Shown: positions 16,346 to 24,890 of the stretch, piece after piece
Layout: each line of letters starts with the position of its first letter
How positions within the stretch are numbered: position 1 is the first letter of the stretch
Assembly (NCBI RefSeq): GCF_021310995.1
Contig: NZ_CP054151.1
Span: 1,371,001-1,435,000, forward strand
Origin: Agrobacterium vaccinii
GTDB taxonomy: Bacteria; Pseudomonadota; Alphaproteobacteria; Rhizobiales; Rhizobiaceae
Length of the DNA stretch: 64,000 bases
Reading direction: 5' to 3'
Notes under the pieces: generated by a model
Told to the model about the DNA's origin: nothing
Databases searched by the model: none
The model's input: only the letters and a program-made list of their open reading frames with translations
Program-made: the position numbers and the translations under genes

Positions 16346-17482
16346 ATGAAAAAGGCTGTTACGGTTCTCCTGTTGGCTTTGTTGAGTGGATGCGCAAAGC
16401 CTTCGGATGGGCCGACTGCGGGCAATATCAGGTCTGCCACTCTTCCCAACACCAACGAGAAAATTCGCGTGGTCGAACTGGCCAATGCTCCGACCACTTC
16501 CGCCTCCCCATCCATCATGGACAGCGCCACGGGGCCTGGCCTGACGGCACTTCGCAACACGGGTTATAACTCGCAGCGTTTGCGGCGTGGCGACGTGATC
16601 GACATTACCGTGCTGGATACGGGCGAGGATGGCCTGTTTTCGTCCACACAAAGCAAGACACTCAATCTCGGACGCTTCACGGTCGATCAGGGCGGCAGCG
16701 TCAATCTTCCTTTCATTGGCAAGAAGCGGGTTATCGACTCCACGCCAGAAGGCTTGCAGTCACAAGTCGTCACGGGCCTCAAGGGCTCTGCGGTCAATCC
16801 GCAGGCGGTCGTGACCGTTGTCGACAAGCCGACGAGTGCTGTGATGATGAGTGGTGCTGTCAAGACGCCAGGCAAGATTGCCCTGACGGCGCGGCAGGAG
16901 CGTGTGCTAGACGCCATCAATCAGGCTGGTGGTCCAACGGTTGCGCCGGGTGCTGCAAGCGTGACCGTGGTTCGCGGTCAGCAGCGCGCTTCGGCCTCGC
17001 TCGACCGGATCATGCGGGAAGATCGCCAGAACATTCGCCTTTCGCCCGACGACCAGATCATGATCGATGGCGATGCCTCAAGCTTTACGGCTCTTGGCGC
17101 TTTCAAGAGTGCGGGCGAATTCCAGTTCGAAACCGGCAAGATGACGCTGGCACAGGCGGTTGGCCGCGCGGGCGGGTTGCTGGACGACCGTGCCGATGCG
17201 CGCAATGTCTACGTCTTCCGCAACGAAGTCGTGCAGGTAACCTCGAAGTCCACGGCCATCACCAAGGACCCGGTTGCCGTAACGACGACCATGCGACCGG
17301 TGATCTACCACGTCAATATGCGTGATGCCTCGAGCATTGCGCTGATGCAGCTGTTCCAGATGCAAAAGGGCGACGTGCTGTATGCCAGCAACGCGCCGCT
17401 GGTGGATTCTGCCAAGCTGTTGACCGTTTTCCAGAAGAGCGTGCCGACTGCGGCTGCACCTCAGCCGGGCAGCGCCAACTAA
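16346..17482 (+). CDS. Polysaccharide export lipoprotein (Wza/ExoF/GumB family)
   Basis: A 378-residue outer-membrane polysaccharide export protein. From ATG 16346 the signal peptide MKKAVTVLLLALLSGC ends in a lipobox LLSGC (Cys16), so it is a lipoprotein. LRRGDVIDITVLDTGEDGLF and LGRFTVDQGGSVNLPFIGKKRV form the poly-export domain, followed by two SLBB units (VMMSGAVKTPGKIALTARQERVLDAI and the FKSAGEFQFETGKMTLAQAVGRAGG part). The start was set by GGGGA six bases upstream; an in-frame GTG at 16322 is less likely. No polymerase, flippase or transferase genes are adjacent, so the export partner is elsewhere. Confidence 0.85.
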   Translation: MKKAVTVLLLALLSGCAKPSDGPTAGNIRSATLPNTNEKIRVVELANAPTTSASPSIMDSATGPGLTALRNTGYNSQRLRRGDVIDITVLDTGEDGLFSSTQSKTLNLGRFTVDQGGSVNLPFIGKKRVIDSTPEGLQSQVVTGLKGSAVNPQAVVTVVDKPTSAVMMSGAVKTPGKIALTARQERVLDAINQAGGPTVAPGAASVTVVRGQQRASASLDRIMREDRQNIRLSPDDQIMIDGDASSFTALGAFKSAGEFQFETGKMTLAQAVGRAGGLLDDRADARNVYVFRNEVVQVTSKSTAITKDPVAVTTTMRPVIYHVNMRDASSIALMQLFQMQKGDVLYASNAPLVDSAKLLTVFQKSVPTAAAPQPGSAN

Positions 17483-17494
17483 TCAGGTGAGCAT

Positions 17495-17519
17495 GTGGCA
17501 GGTGTTGAGTGCCTGCCAC
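17495..17519. terminator. Hairpin between the convergent export-lipoprotein and ppkA genes
   Basis: A perfect 8-base-pair stem GTGGCAGG / CCTGCCAC with a 9-base loop, located between two convergent stops (17482 and 17523). It has no U-run on either strand, so it may act as a 3' mRNA-stabilising or weak bidirectional terminator. Confidence 0.5.
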
Positions 17520-17522
17520 GAC

Positions 17523-18392
17523 CTACAGCAGAATGCGGAGTGCTTCACCGGCAGATTGAGGGCGCTTTGCAGCGTCTCCATCCGCGCAAGTCTTTGCAAA
17601 TCGCGTCAAGGTTTCGTCATCATCGATCCCTCCAGCGTCCAGCAGACGTTGCGTTAGCCTGCCCAAGGCATAGATGTCTTGGTGCGGATGGGCTGGCATA
17701 TCCGAAAGCTGCTCCGGTGCCGCATAGTCCGGCGAGCCGGCAACCTCCACGCCTATGTCTGCATGCCGCTCGCCGATCTTCAAGGCAATGCCAAAGTCAC
17801 TCAACCGAGCCGAGCTCAGGTTATCTGCAGACAACAAAATATTCGCTGGGCTGATATCGCAGTGGACATAGCCAGCGGCATGGACAGCGGCAATGGCATG
17901 CACCATGCGTCTGAGCAGATGCTTGATATCAGCAGCGGAGGGAGGTTCTGCCGAGAGGCGCGATGCCAGTGATATGGGTGCCCATGGCTGGAGCAAGCCG
18001 GGCCGTCCGTCCGTCAGCCGCAGAAGAGCAGAGACTTCTTGAAGACAGGGATGGCGGAGCTCCATGCCGATTTCCGCCTCTCTGCGCAGGCGTTGCTCCA
18101 GCGAAGCGTCGCCACGCTGGTCTTCGGGCATTGTCTTGATCGCAAAGCTCCTGCCGAGATCGCGGTGGCGGACCTTCAGGATGAGGGTGCTTTCCGTCTG
18201 GTGGGCAACGCTTAAGACCGTAAAACTGCCCTCGATGAACGTCGGCTGCTGCCGCGCCAGCGTGTCGGCTTTCCGGTCGAGCGCGTCACGGATGCGGTCT
18301 ATCAGGTCCTGCGGACGTTCCGAACTATGGATCGCACGCCAGAGGTCGCTGAAATACTGGGCGACCTCGCTTTCAACATCGTCACCGTTCAA
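17523..18392 (-). CDS. ppkA: T6SS serine/threonine protein kinase PpkA (ImpN)
   Basis: A 289-residue Hanks-type kinase. Visible elements: VAIK-like Lys in RSFAIKTM, catalytic loop HCDISPANIL (HCD in place of HRD, Asp kept), DFG in LSDFGIAL, and APE in YAAPEQ. It lacks the transmembrane segment and extracellular domain of Pseudomonas PpkA, so it is a cytosolic form. In A. tumefaciens this kinase phosphorylates TssL at Thr14, creating a binding site for Fha and switching on secretion. It overlaps tagF-pppA by 11 bases and ends the imp operon. Confidence 0.9.
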   Translation of the reverse strand: MNGDDVESEVAQYFSDLWRAIHSSERPQDLIDRIRDALDRKADTLARQQPTFIEGSFTVLSVAHQTESTLILKVRHRDLGRSFAIKTMPEDQRGDASLEQRLRREAEIGMELRHPCLQEVSALLRLTDGRPGLLQPWAPISLASRLSAEPPSAADIKHLLRRMVHAIAAVHAAGYVHCDISPANILLSADNLSSARLSDFGIALKIGERHADIGVEVAGSPDYAAPEQLSDMPAHPHQDIYALGRLTQRLLDAGGIDDDETLTRFAKTCADGDAAKRPQSAGEALRILL

Positions 18393-19806
18393 GGCGGCTT
18401 CCGATCACGACGGCGCTGATGTTTTCGCGAACATTTTCGATCAATGCTTCCTGCATCAGGGCATTGGCGCAGTCGGGAATGGGCGTGTCATGCACAATTT
18501 CCGAAATCACCCGTTCCTTGAGTGCCTGCATCAGCGGATAGCTGCACAGCAGCAGGCGATCGTCTTTGCCCCACTCCTGCGTCGTCACACTCGGGCGGAA
18601 CTGCTGCGAATGGCCAACGCACTGCGAAAGCTGTTTCTTCATGCCGACGATGACGTGATCGCGGGACAAAAGATGCATCGTGCCATCGCGAAGCAGATAG
18701 GCGCGCGCGTCGCCTGACCACAAAGCCGTCAGCGTCGTGCCGATGATGGAGGCAACCACGACACTCGCCATAGGCCTCACGGCTCCCTCTTGTATCTGCC
18801 GTGATAGCAGCAGACTGTTGACGGTGCCGAGTTTGCCCTTGATGTCCTGCGTCAGGAAGTCGACGTGGTCGCTATTGTCCATGTCTTTCAACGCATTGGT
18901 CGTCAATCGCGCTGCCTCGACAGCGGCTCCGGCGTCCCCCAAGCCGTCGGCTATGGCAAAAAGTGCGGGCTCCTTGGATACGAACAACGCATCCGCATTG
19001 ACGGTCAACCGGGTGCCGGGGTGAGTGGCGTAGCTGTAGATGACAGACGCTGGGGCGCTCGCTATGGGCTCGGGCGCCAAATCGCGAACGGGTGCGACGA
19101 CGGGTTTGGGTTCAGCGGCAACCGGTTTCGGGACAGGTTTGGGCTGCGGGGGGGCGGATGCTTCGTCTTCGCCGTTGGTCTTTTCCTTGAATAACCGCAC
19201 GAAGTCCGCCGCCGCCGGTTTGCCTTCGAACTTGAAACCACGAGGGCGACGGCTGGTGGCATCGATGTACCACCAGAGGCTCGTTGGTTGCGCCGATGGT
19301 TTAGAGAAGCCTGTATCCTCGTCATCGTCGCGTGGCTTTGGCATGCGCAAGCGCTTGATGGATGTGGTGAAGCGGGCCATGTCGAAATCGAGGGTCATCG
19401 ATGTCTCGGCCAAAGCTTCCGCTGCCATGAACCAGGTATCGTCGAGATAGAGTGTTCTGGGGTGCTGTCTGAAATCGACCATCTGCGCCAGAATGACGAG
19501 TGGATATTTTCGCCCGACGCGGTCCTTGCTGGGTAGGAGAACACCGACATAGGCGCTGCGTCCCCAGATCCCGCGTTCGATGATGAAACGCATGGGCGGG
19601 CACGTCGTGAAGATGGAATCCCAGCGGCCTGCGAAAACATCTGCGCAGGCGTGCATGCCCGCACGGATCCACGCATCGAGCGAGGCGATGAGTTCGCGAT
19701 CCATGCCCTCGGAAATGAAATCTCCGTGGCTTGGAATTTTCCCGTAAAAGCCGATCCTGTCGGTTTCGACTGCGGCTTTTACGGGCTTGGTAACCGGCGT
19801 GGCCAT
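18382..19806 (-). CDS. tagF-pppA: TagF-PppA fusion: T6SS post-translational repressor and PP2C phosphatase (ImpM)
   Basis: A 474-residue fusion. The TagF domain fills about 15-215 (GFYGKIPSHGDFISEGMDRELI, YVGVLLPSKDRVGRKYPLVI); a Pro/Lys-rich linker (about 220-265) joins it to a PP2C phosphatase (about 268-474). Phosphatase metal residues are seen in FAIADGLGDAG and WSGDARAYLLRDG; the usual final DN is EN (ENISAVVI), a conservative change. It counteracts PpkA, and the TagF part is known in A. tumefaciens to repress assembly by binding Fha. Its ATG shares bases with the stop of an upstream 14-codon ORF (TGATG). Confidence 0.9.
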   Translation of the reverse strand: MATPVTKPVKAAVETDRIGFYGKIPSHGDFISEGMDRELIASLDAWIRAGMHACADVFAGRWDSIFTTCPPMRFIIERGIWGRSAYVGVLLPSKDRVGRKYPLVILAQMVDFRQHPRTLYLDDTWFMAAEALAETSMTLDFDMARFTTSIKRLRMPKPRDDDEDTGFSKPSAQPTSLWWYIDATSRRPRGFKFEGKPAAADFVRLFKEKTNGEDEASAPPQPKPVPKPVAAEPKPVVAPVRDLAPEPIASAPASVIYSYATHPGTRLTVNADALFVSKEPALFAIADGLGDAGAAVEAARLTTNALKDMDNSDHVDFLTQDIKGKLGTVNSLLLSRQIQEGAVRPMASVVVASIIGTTLTALWSGDARAYLLRDGTMHLLSRDHVIVGMKKQLSQCVGHSQQFRPSVTTQEWGKDDRLLLCSYPLMQALKERVISEIVHDTPIPDCANALMQEALIENVRENISAVVIGSRLER

Positions 19807-19850
19807 CAGTCAGATACGGCGGCGTTGTAGCGAGGTTGCGGCTTGGTCAT
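19806..19850 (-). CDS. 14-codon mini-ORF translationally coupled to tagF-pppA
   Basis: Reverse-strand ATG at 19850 follows an exceptionally strong ribosome site (AGGAGGAGATC) and encodes MTKPQPRYNAAVSD, then TGA whose last base is the A of the tagF-pppA ATG (TGATG). tagF-pppA itself has no independent Shine-Dalgarno beyond what lies inside this frame. The mini-ORF may therefore be a leader that feeds ribosomes to tagF-pppA, or encode a tiny peptide. It fills the only sizeable gap (81 bases) between tssM and tagF. No homologue is known to me. Confidence 0.5.
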   Translation of the reverse strand: MTKPQPRYNAAVSD

Positions 19851-19887
19851 GATCTCCTCCTGTATTCTTTTTGAACCGGCGCATGAT

Positions 19888-22800
19888 TCAGAACTGCGCC
19901 GGGCATGCGAAGTTTGCGATGGCATCCAGTTTGAATGGGTTGAGAACTGACCCGAACTGAATGTCGAACTCAGCGACCTGACCGCTATTTTCGAACCTTG
20001 CCCTTAACAAATCGCCTGCCTGATTTTCGATTTTCGCATCGTCGAACAGACGGAAGGGTGACCAGTCACCATTTTCCGTTTTCGCCTGCTGCCAGCCACC
20101 GGGCTGAAACGCGATGCGTGACAGGTTCGCAGAGTTGCTTTCCGAAGGCCAGGTAATCGATTTTGCCTGCACCGGGCCGTGGTAGTAAACCACGCGTTCG
20201 CCTTCGATTTCGAGCATGACGGCGCTCGACTCGTTGGTTAGCGAGACCGGTTTGACGTTGATGGAGACCGCCGGGACCTCGCTGCCATTCGGGAAGAATG
20301 CCCTGAAAATCTTGTCGGCATTCTCGAACTGGGCGATTGCGTCGCTTGGCATTCCCGTCGCGCCAAATGTTCCCTTCCAGCCCCATGGGGTTGCCGTCTT
20401 GTCGACGAACGGCTCCATGCGCTGTTTGAAAAACGTCTGGAATGTGCCGGTTGGCCCGAACAGTCGCGTGAAATCCGCCATGGCGACATCACGCGTCGAG
20501 GTACGGTCGAAAGGATAACGGCCCGCAACGATGGATGAGCAGAGTGATGCCCCTTCCGCCGCCCAGAGATCGGCAATGCGGCCGCGCGCCGATTTGACCG
20601 CAAGCGAACCGACATCTGCAGCAAGCCCGGCCACCCAGACGTCAAGCGGTGCCGGAAGCTGACGCGCCTGTTGCAGCAGGTCTTGGTTGGCCTTGGTCAG
20701 CTGGCTATCGACGTCGAAGACGCGCGCGACCTCGTCTGAAGTAGTGGATGAGCGCGCCAGTTGTTCATGCAGAGCCTTGATGTTTGCCAGCAACTGCTCG
20801 GATGGCGAACCCGCCTGCTTGCTCCCATTGCCTGTAGCACTCTCTGTCGGTTGCCCAGAGCCCGGGCCCTTGGCTGCCAACATTTCCCGCAGGCGGGCAT
20901 AGGGATCGGCGGCATCGACCGTGGCCGAGAGGATCGCGGCAGTGCTATCGCCATCTGCCGTGGAGGCAAGCGTCGTCAGGCTGTCGCCCGCATTCGGGCG
21001 AAGATCGGTGGCATCGGCAATGGATTTTGCAGCTTCGATGACGAGATTCCGGTCATTGGCCAGAATACGTGTCGTTTCCACCGCATCTCCAAGGCTTTGG
21101 GATGGCTTGATGCGGACGTCCGTCAAAATCTCATTCCACCGTTTTTCAAAGCGGTCGAAATAAATCTGCAAGGCGGCCTGGGCCACATTTTCGACCGTTG
21201 CGCCACGAATAGCATCATCTGACCCGCGCACCCACGCCTCCGAAAGCGCGACACGGGACGCATAAGCAACCTGCGAAATGACGACTGCGCGGTAACCGTT
21301 GGCCGTGAACAGACCTTCGATACCGTCCACCATCGGTGCCTTGCTTTCACGCTCCACCGCCCGCTCGCCCAAGGGGCCGAAGGCACCCGAGGGGCTCCAT
21401 TCGGGCAGCGCACGTGCCTGCGGCAGGCCTGCCAGAATGTCATAGGCGCGGGCTCCGACTGCCTGCTGTTTGATGGTATCACGGGCCTTGGAAATCAGAC
21501 GGGCATCAAGCTCGATCGGTGCCAGCAAACCGTCGGAGAGCGCCTGTGCGTGCCGATTCAGGGCATCTCTTGCCGCTGCTCTGCCGTCACCGGGATAAAG
21601 CGAGGCAAACATATCCTGCGACTGCACTTTCAGGAAATCACGGTCCAGCGTTCCCAGCCCACCCAACATTCCGTAAAGTTTGAGGGAGTTGAACGTGCGC
21701 GTGACATCGTTCTGGTCTTGCAACTGTTTTTGCAATTGCACGATCATGCGGGGCAAAAGCAGCGCGTTGAGTGCCCGTTGATAGGCATCACGCTGGCGTC
21801 CGGCGATCTTCTCTTCCTGATCAAGTCCAAATCCGACCTTCCAGACGCGGTCCGTATCGAAGCCGGAATTGACATCGCGCAGATTGTCGAGCGCGGGGAG
21901 AATGCGCAGGAAGTCTGCGTCAGACACGTCACGTACATTGATGCCCTGCACCAGTTGTTGATAGGCGTTCAGCTTGCGATCGGCTTCGGCCAGTGCCTGG
22001 GTGTTGGCAAAATAGGTCAGAATCCAGCCGGTGAAGACGATCGTAACGACGGCTGCGGATAGACCGTAGGCAATGCGTCGGACCAGAAGCTGCCTGCCCG
22101 AAAGCCGCTTGTCACGCATGACCAGCGCCGCTTCTGGAAAGATGACTTCCTTGAACAGGCGCGCGAGGAAATAGCTGCGGCGGGCGCGAGGTGCGGCCGT
22201 TCCGGCCTCCGGTTGTGTTCCAGATGCGAGGTAGACGCCGCGCAGGAGAGGCGCCTCGATGAGAGGCGAGCTGGCGCACAGTTCGCTCAATGCCTCGTGC
22301 AGCCGGTCCTTTAGCTTTGCCAGTTCCGCCGGGAAACGGAAGATGCGGCCACGGATTTCCGCATTCTGCTCCTGTTGAAGCCGCTCGATCAGCATCGCAT
22401 CGACGCGTTGTTGCAACAGCTCGAACTCTTCGAGGAAGCGTTGCGGCAGGTCCTTCGCCGCATAGCTTTCATCCAATTTGAACGTCGTTCCCCAGACCTG
22501 ATGGCGATCCGTCTTGTTGAAGCCATCGAAGAATTCGACGAATCCATCCAGAAGATCGGCCTTGGTCAGCACTACATAGACAGGAACGCGAGCGTGGAGA
22601 TATTCATCCAGTTCGGCCATGCGCTGTCGCACTGAGCGCAGTTCCTGCCGCTGCTCTTCAGGGTCCCGGCTGAGCAGGTCGGGGATGGATAGCGTGACCA
22701 GCGCGCCGTTGATGGGCTGGGACCGGCGATAGCGGCGCAGCAGATTGAGAAAGCCTTCCCAACCGGCCTTGGACGAGCCGTCGAGATCGTCCTGCGTGGT

Positions 22801-23379
22801 GTATCGGCCAGCGGTGTCGATGAGGATCGCCTCATCCGTGAACCACCAATTGCAGTTGCGCGTGCCGCCGATGCCTTTCACGGCAGTTTCACCGAGCGCA
22901 TCGCCGAGCGGAAATTGCAGCCCGGAATTCGTCAGTGCCGTGGTCTTGCCTGAACCGGGAGCGCCGAAGATGACGTACCAGGGCAGGTCGTAAATATAGC
23001 CGAACCGCTTCTTGGTGACGCGCCGCAGCAGCGCCAGCGCTTCCTTAAGCCGGGTCTGGATTTCACCGACTTCGGCCTGCCGGTTGCCCAACGCCTCCTG
23101 CTCGATGCTATCGACCAGTTCCTTGTCCTGCTTACGAGCGCGAAACAGGGTAACGGCAATGTAGATCACCCAGATCAGCAGGATGATGCCAATCGCGATC
23201 AGGCGTTCCTGTGTCGTGTCGAAGGGTTTAAAGTTTCCGAAGCTGACGAGATAACCGTAAAACCAGATGACGACGCACAGCGCCACGGCCCACAACAGCG
23301 AGATGAAGCGCCTGCCGATGATCGATGCGTAGCTATCGACGTAGGACCGGATCGTATAAAAATAACTCAGCGGGTTCAT
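19888..23379 (-). CDS. tssM: T6SS membrane-complex protein TssM (ImpL, IcmF family)
   Basis: A 1163-residue inner-membrane protein. Two N-terminal membrane helices (about 25-48 and 59-79) precede a cytoplasmic NTPase-like domain with Walker A GAPGSGKT at 139-146; a third helix lies near LSAAVVTIVFTGWILTYFA (about 440), after which the long periplasmic part runs to the C-terminus. With TssL it forms the envelope-spanning anchor that docks the baseplate. Agrobacterium ImpL has an intact Walker A and reported ATPase activity; the motif is intact here too. The start overlaps the tssL stop by four bases (ATGA). Confidence 0.96.
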   Translation of the reverse strand: MNPLSYFYTIRSYVDSYASIIGRRFISLLWAVALCVVIWFYGYLVSFGNFKPFDTTQERLIAIGIILLIWVIYIAVTLFRARKQDKELVDSIEQEALGNRQAEVGEIQTRLKEALALLRRVTKKRFGYIYDLPWYVIFGAPGSGKTTALTNSGLQFPLGDALGETAVKGIGGTRNCNWWFTDEAILIDTAGRYTTQDDLDGSSKAGWEGFLNLLRRYRRSQPINGALVTLSIPDLLSRDPEEQRQELRSVRQRMAELDEYLHARVPVYVVLTKADLLDGFVEFFDGFNKTDRHQVWGTTFKLDESYAAKDLPQRFLEEFELLQQRVDAMLIERLQQEQNAEIRGRIFRFPAELAKLKDRLHEALSELCASSPLIEAPLLRGVYLASGTQPEAGTAAPRARRSYFLARLFKEVIFPEAALVMRDKRLSGRQLLVRRIAYGLSAAVVTIVFTGWILTYFANTQALAEADRKLNAYQQLVQGINVRDVSDADFLRILPALDNLRDVNSGFDTDRVWKVGFGLDQEEKIAGRQRDAYQRALNALLLPRMIVQLQKQLQDQNDVTRTFNSLKLYGMLGGLGTLDRDFLKVQSQDMFASLYPGDGRAAARDALNRHAQALSDGLLAPIELDARLISKARDTIKQQAVGARAYDILAGLPQARALPEWSPSGAFGPLGERAVERESKAPMVDGIEGLFTANGYRAVVISQVAYASRVALSEAWVRGSDDAIRGATVENVAQAALQIYFDRFEKRWNEILTDVRIKPSQSLGDAVETTRILANDRNLVIEAAKSIADATDLRPNAGDSLTTLASTADGDSTAAILSATVDAADPYARLREMLAAKGPGSGQPTESATGNGSKQAGSPSEQLLANIKALHEQLARSSTTSDEVARVFDVDSQLTKANQDLLQQARQLPAPLDVWVAGLAADVGSLAVKSARGRIADLWAAEGASLCSSIVAGRYPFDRTSTRDVAMADFTRLFGPTGTFQTFFKQRMEPFVDKTATPWGWKGTFGATGMPSDAIAQFENADKIFRAFFPNGSEVPAVSINVKPVSLTNESSAVMLEIEGERVVYYHGPVQAKSITWPSESNSANLSRIAFQPGGWQQAKTENGDWSPFRLFDDAKIENQAGDLLRARFENSGQVAEFDIQFGSVLNPFKLDAIANFACPAQF

Positions 23380-24890
23380 TGCTGGGTCTCTCCTGGTTGC
23401 TGTCCGTTTGTCGTTGTGACGGCTGGCGAGAGAATGCCCGCCTCGCTAAGTTTTTCGCCAGGATTGGTCAGCACCATGATCTCTGTTCTGCGGTTCTTCT
23501 CGCGGCCCTCTGCCGTATTGTTGTCGGCAATGGGGTCGCTGTCCGCACGTCCCTCGGTCAGAATTGCATCCGGGCCGGTATAGTTGGACAGGAGATCGCC
23601 AACGGCTTTTGCGCGGGCCTCGGACAGGTGCCAGTTGGACGGAAACTGGACGGTCTTGATGGGCACATTATCGGTATAGCCGATGACTACGGCGCGGAAC
23701 TTGTCCGCCGCAAGTGCACCGCCAATGCGCTGGATCAGATCGCGGAATTGTGGGCTGACATCTGCGCTGCCGACATTGAAGAGGCCGGAGTTGTTGATGC
23801 GCACGCGCAGGCGCCCGTTGACGTTGGCGAGCGTGACCAGATTGCGCTGCACCTCTGGCTGCAGAAACGCCATGAGGTTGTCCAGCCTAGTCGGTTTCAT
23901 CTCGACAATTTTTGGCGGCTGCTCGGGGATCACGGGCTCTTCCGGTTTCGTCACGACTTCCTGGGGTGGCTCCGGTGCTGCTGCGATCAAGACACTGGGT
24001 GTGTCCGTCGGAGGCAGTGACGCCAGCCGCTCGAATGTTGCATCGGACGCGCTGTTCAAAGTCAGCGTGAAAAACAGATAGCCGAAGGCGAAGGCGAGCG
24101 CGATCAGGGACAGCAGCGTCCACAACGCCGCCATGGTGCGAAGCGGAGTGTGACGTGCCTCCACGCCCTGCCAGTGGGGTGATAATTCGCGTTCGAAAAC
24201 GCCGTACTGGCCGATCAGCGTTTTATAGAGGCTGTCGCGAATGCGCGACAACTCTAGAGCACCCTTGGCGGACACCCGTGTTCGTCCTTCGAAAGCCAGT
24301 GACAGGCAAAGATAGATCAGCAGCAACAGGTCTTTGTTGGTACCGGGAGATTGGTGGAAATGGTCAAGAATATCGAAGAACCGGTCACCGCCGGTCACAT
24401 CATTATGAAATGTGGATACGAGGCCGGACCGAGCCCAGCCTGCGCGCACGCCCCACGGCTTGCTCAAAATAACGTCATCAACGGTTGCGCACACGGCGTA
24501 ATGCGCCGCCCTTGCCCGTTCGGGGCTAATGCGTGCTGACGCCAAATCCCGCTCGTATCGGGTGATGGCTTCCATGCAGGCACGGCGAAGATGGTCCGGG
24601 TCCGGCTGTGCATCAGAAAAGCGCAGCACATGGGCAAGGTTGAGCAGCGGCGCTGCCGATTGCACCAGTGTCGGAACTTCCTCTCCACCAAAGCGAAAGT
24701 TCGCGAGAAGCGCATCGATCGGCAACGCGCTATCGCCTTGCGTCGCACGCTTGGGTGCGTCGTCGCCATCGACGATGTCATCGAGGATGGCCGCCATGTT
24801 GCGGGCGTTCTGGTTTCGGCGACGACTTTCTTCGGTGATCTCGACCACCGTTGGAAGGTCCTGCCAGGAGGAGGGCGTGTCATTGCTCAT
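23376..24890 (-). CDS. tssL: T6SS inner-membrane protein TssL with OmpA-like C-terminal domain (ImpK)
   Basis: A 504-residue evolved TssL. The cytoplasmic DotU domain (about 60-255) is followed by one membrane helix (LLSLIALAFAFGYLFFTL) and a periplasmic OmpA/MotB-like peptidoglycan-binding domain (VVIGYTDNVPIKT, SEARAKAVGDLL, NRRTEIMV). I start at ATG 24890 (MSNDTPSSWQDLPTVVEIT), which overlaps the tssK stop as ATGA; with that start Thr14 lies in LPTVVEIT, the position phosphorylated by PpkA and read by Fha in A. tumefaciens. A GTG at 24905 is an alternative but would shift that numbering. Confidence 0.95.
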   Translation of the reverse strand: MSNDTPSSWQDLPTVVEITEESRRRNQNARNMAAILDDIVDGDDAPKRATQGDSALPIDALLANFRFGGEEVPTLVQSAAPLLNLAHVLRFSDAQPDPDHLRRACMEAITRYERDLASARISPERARAAHYAVCATVDDVILSKPWGVRAGWARSGLVSTFHNDVTGGDRFFDILDHFHQSPGTNKDLLLLIYLCLSLAFEGRTRVSAKGALELSRIRDSLYKTLIGQYGVFERELSPHWQGVEARHTPLRTMAALWTLLSLIALAFAFGYLFFTLTLNSASDATFERLASLPPTDTPSVLIAAAPEPPQEVVTKPEEPVIPEQPPKIVEMKPTRLDNLMAFLQPEVQRNLVTLANVNGRLRVRINNSGLFNVGSADVSPQFRDLIQRIGGALAADKFRAVVIGYTDNVPIKTVQFPSNWHLSEARAKAVGDLLSNYTGPDAILTEGRADSDPIADNNTAEGREKNRRTEIMVLTNPGEKLSEAGILSPAVTTTNGQQPGETQQ

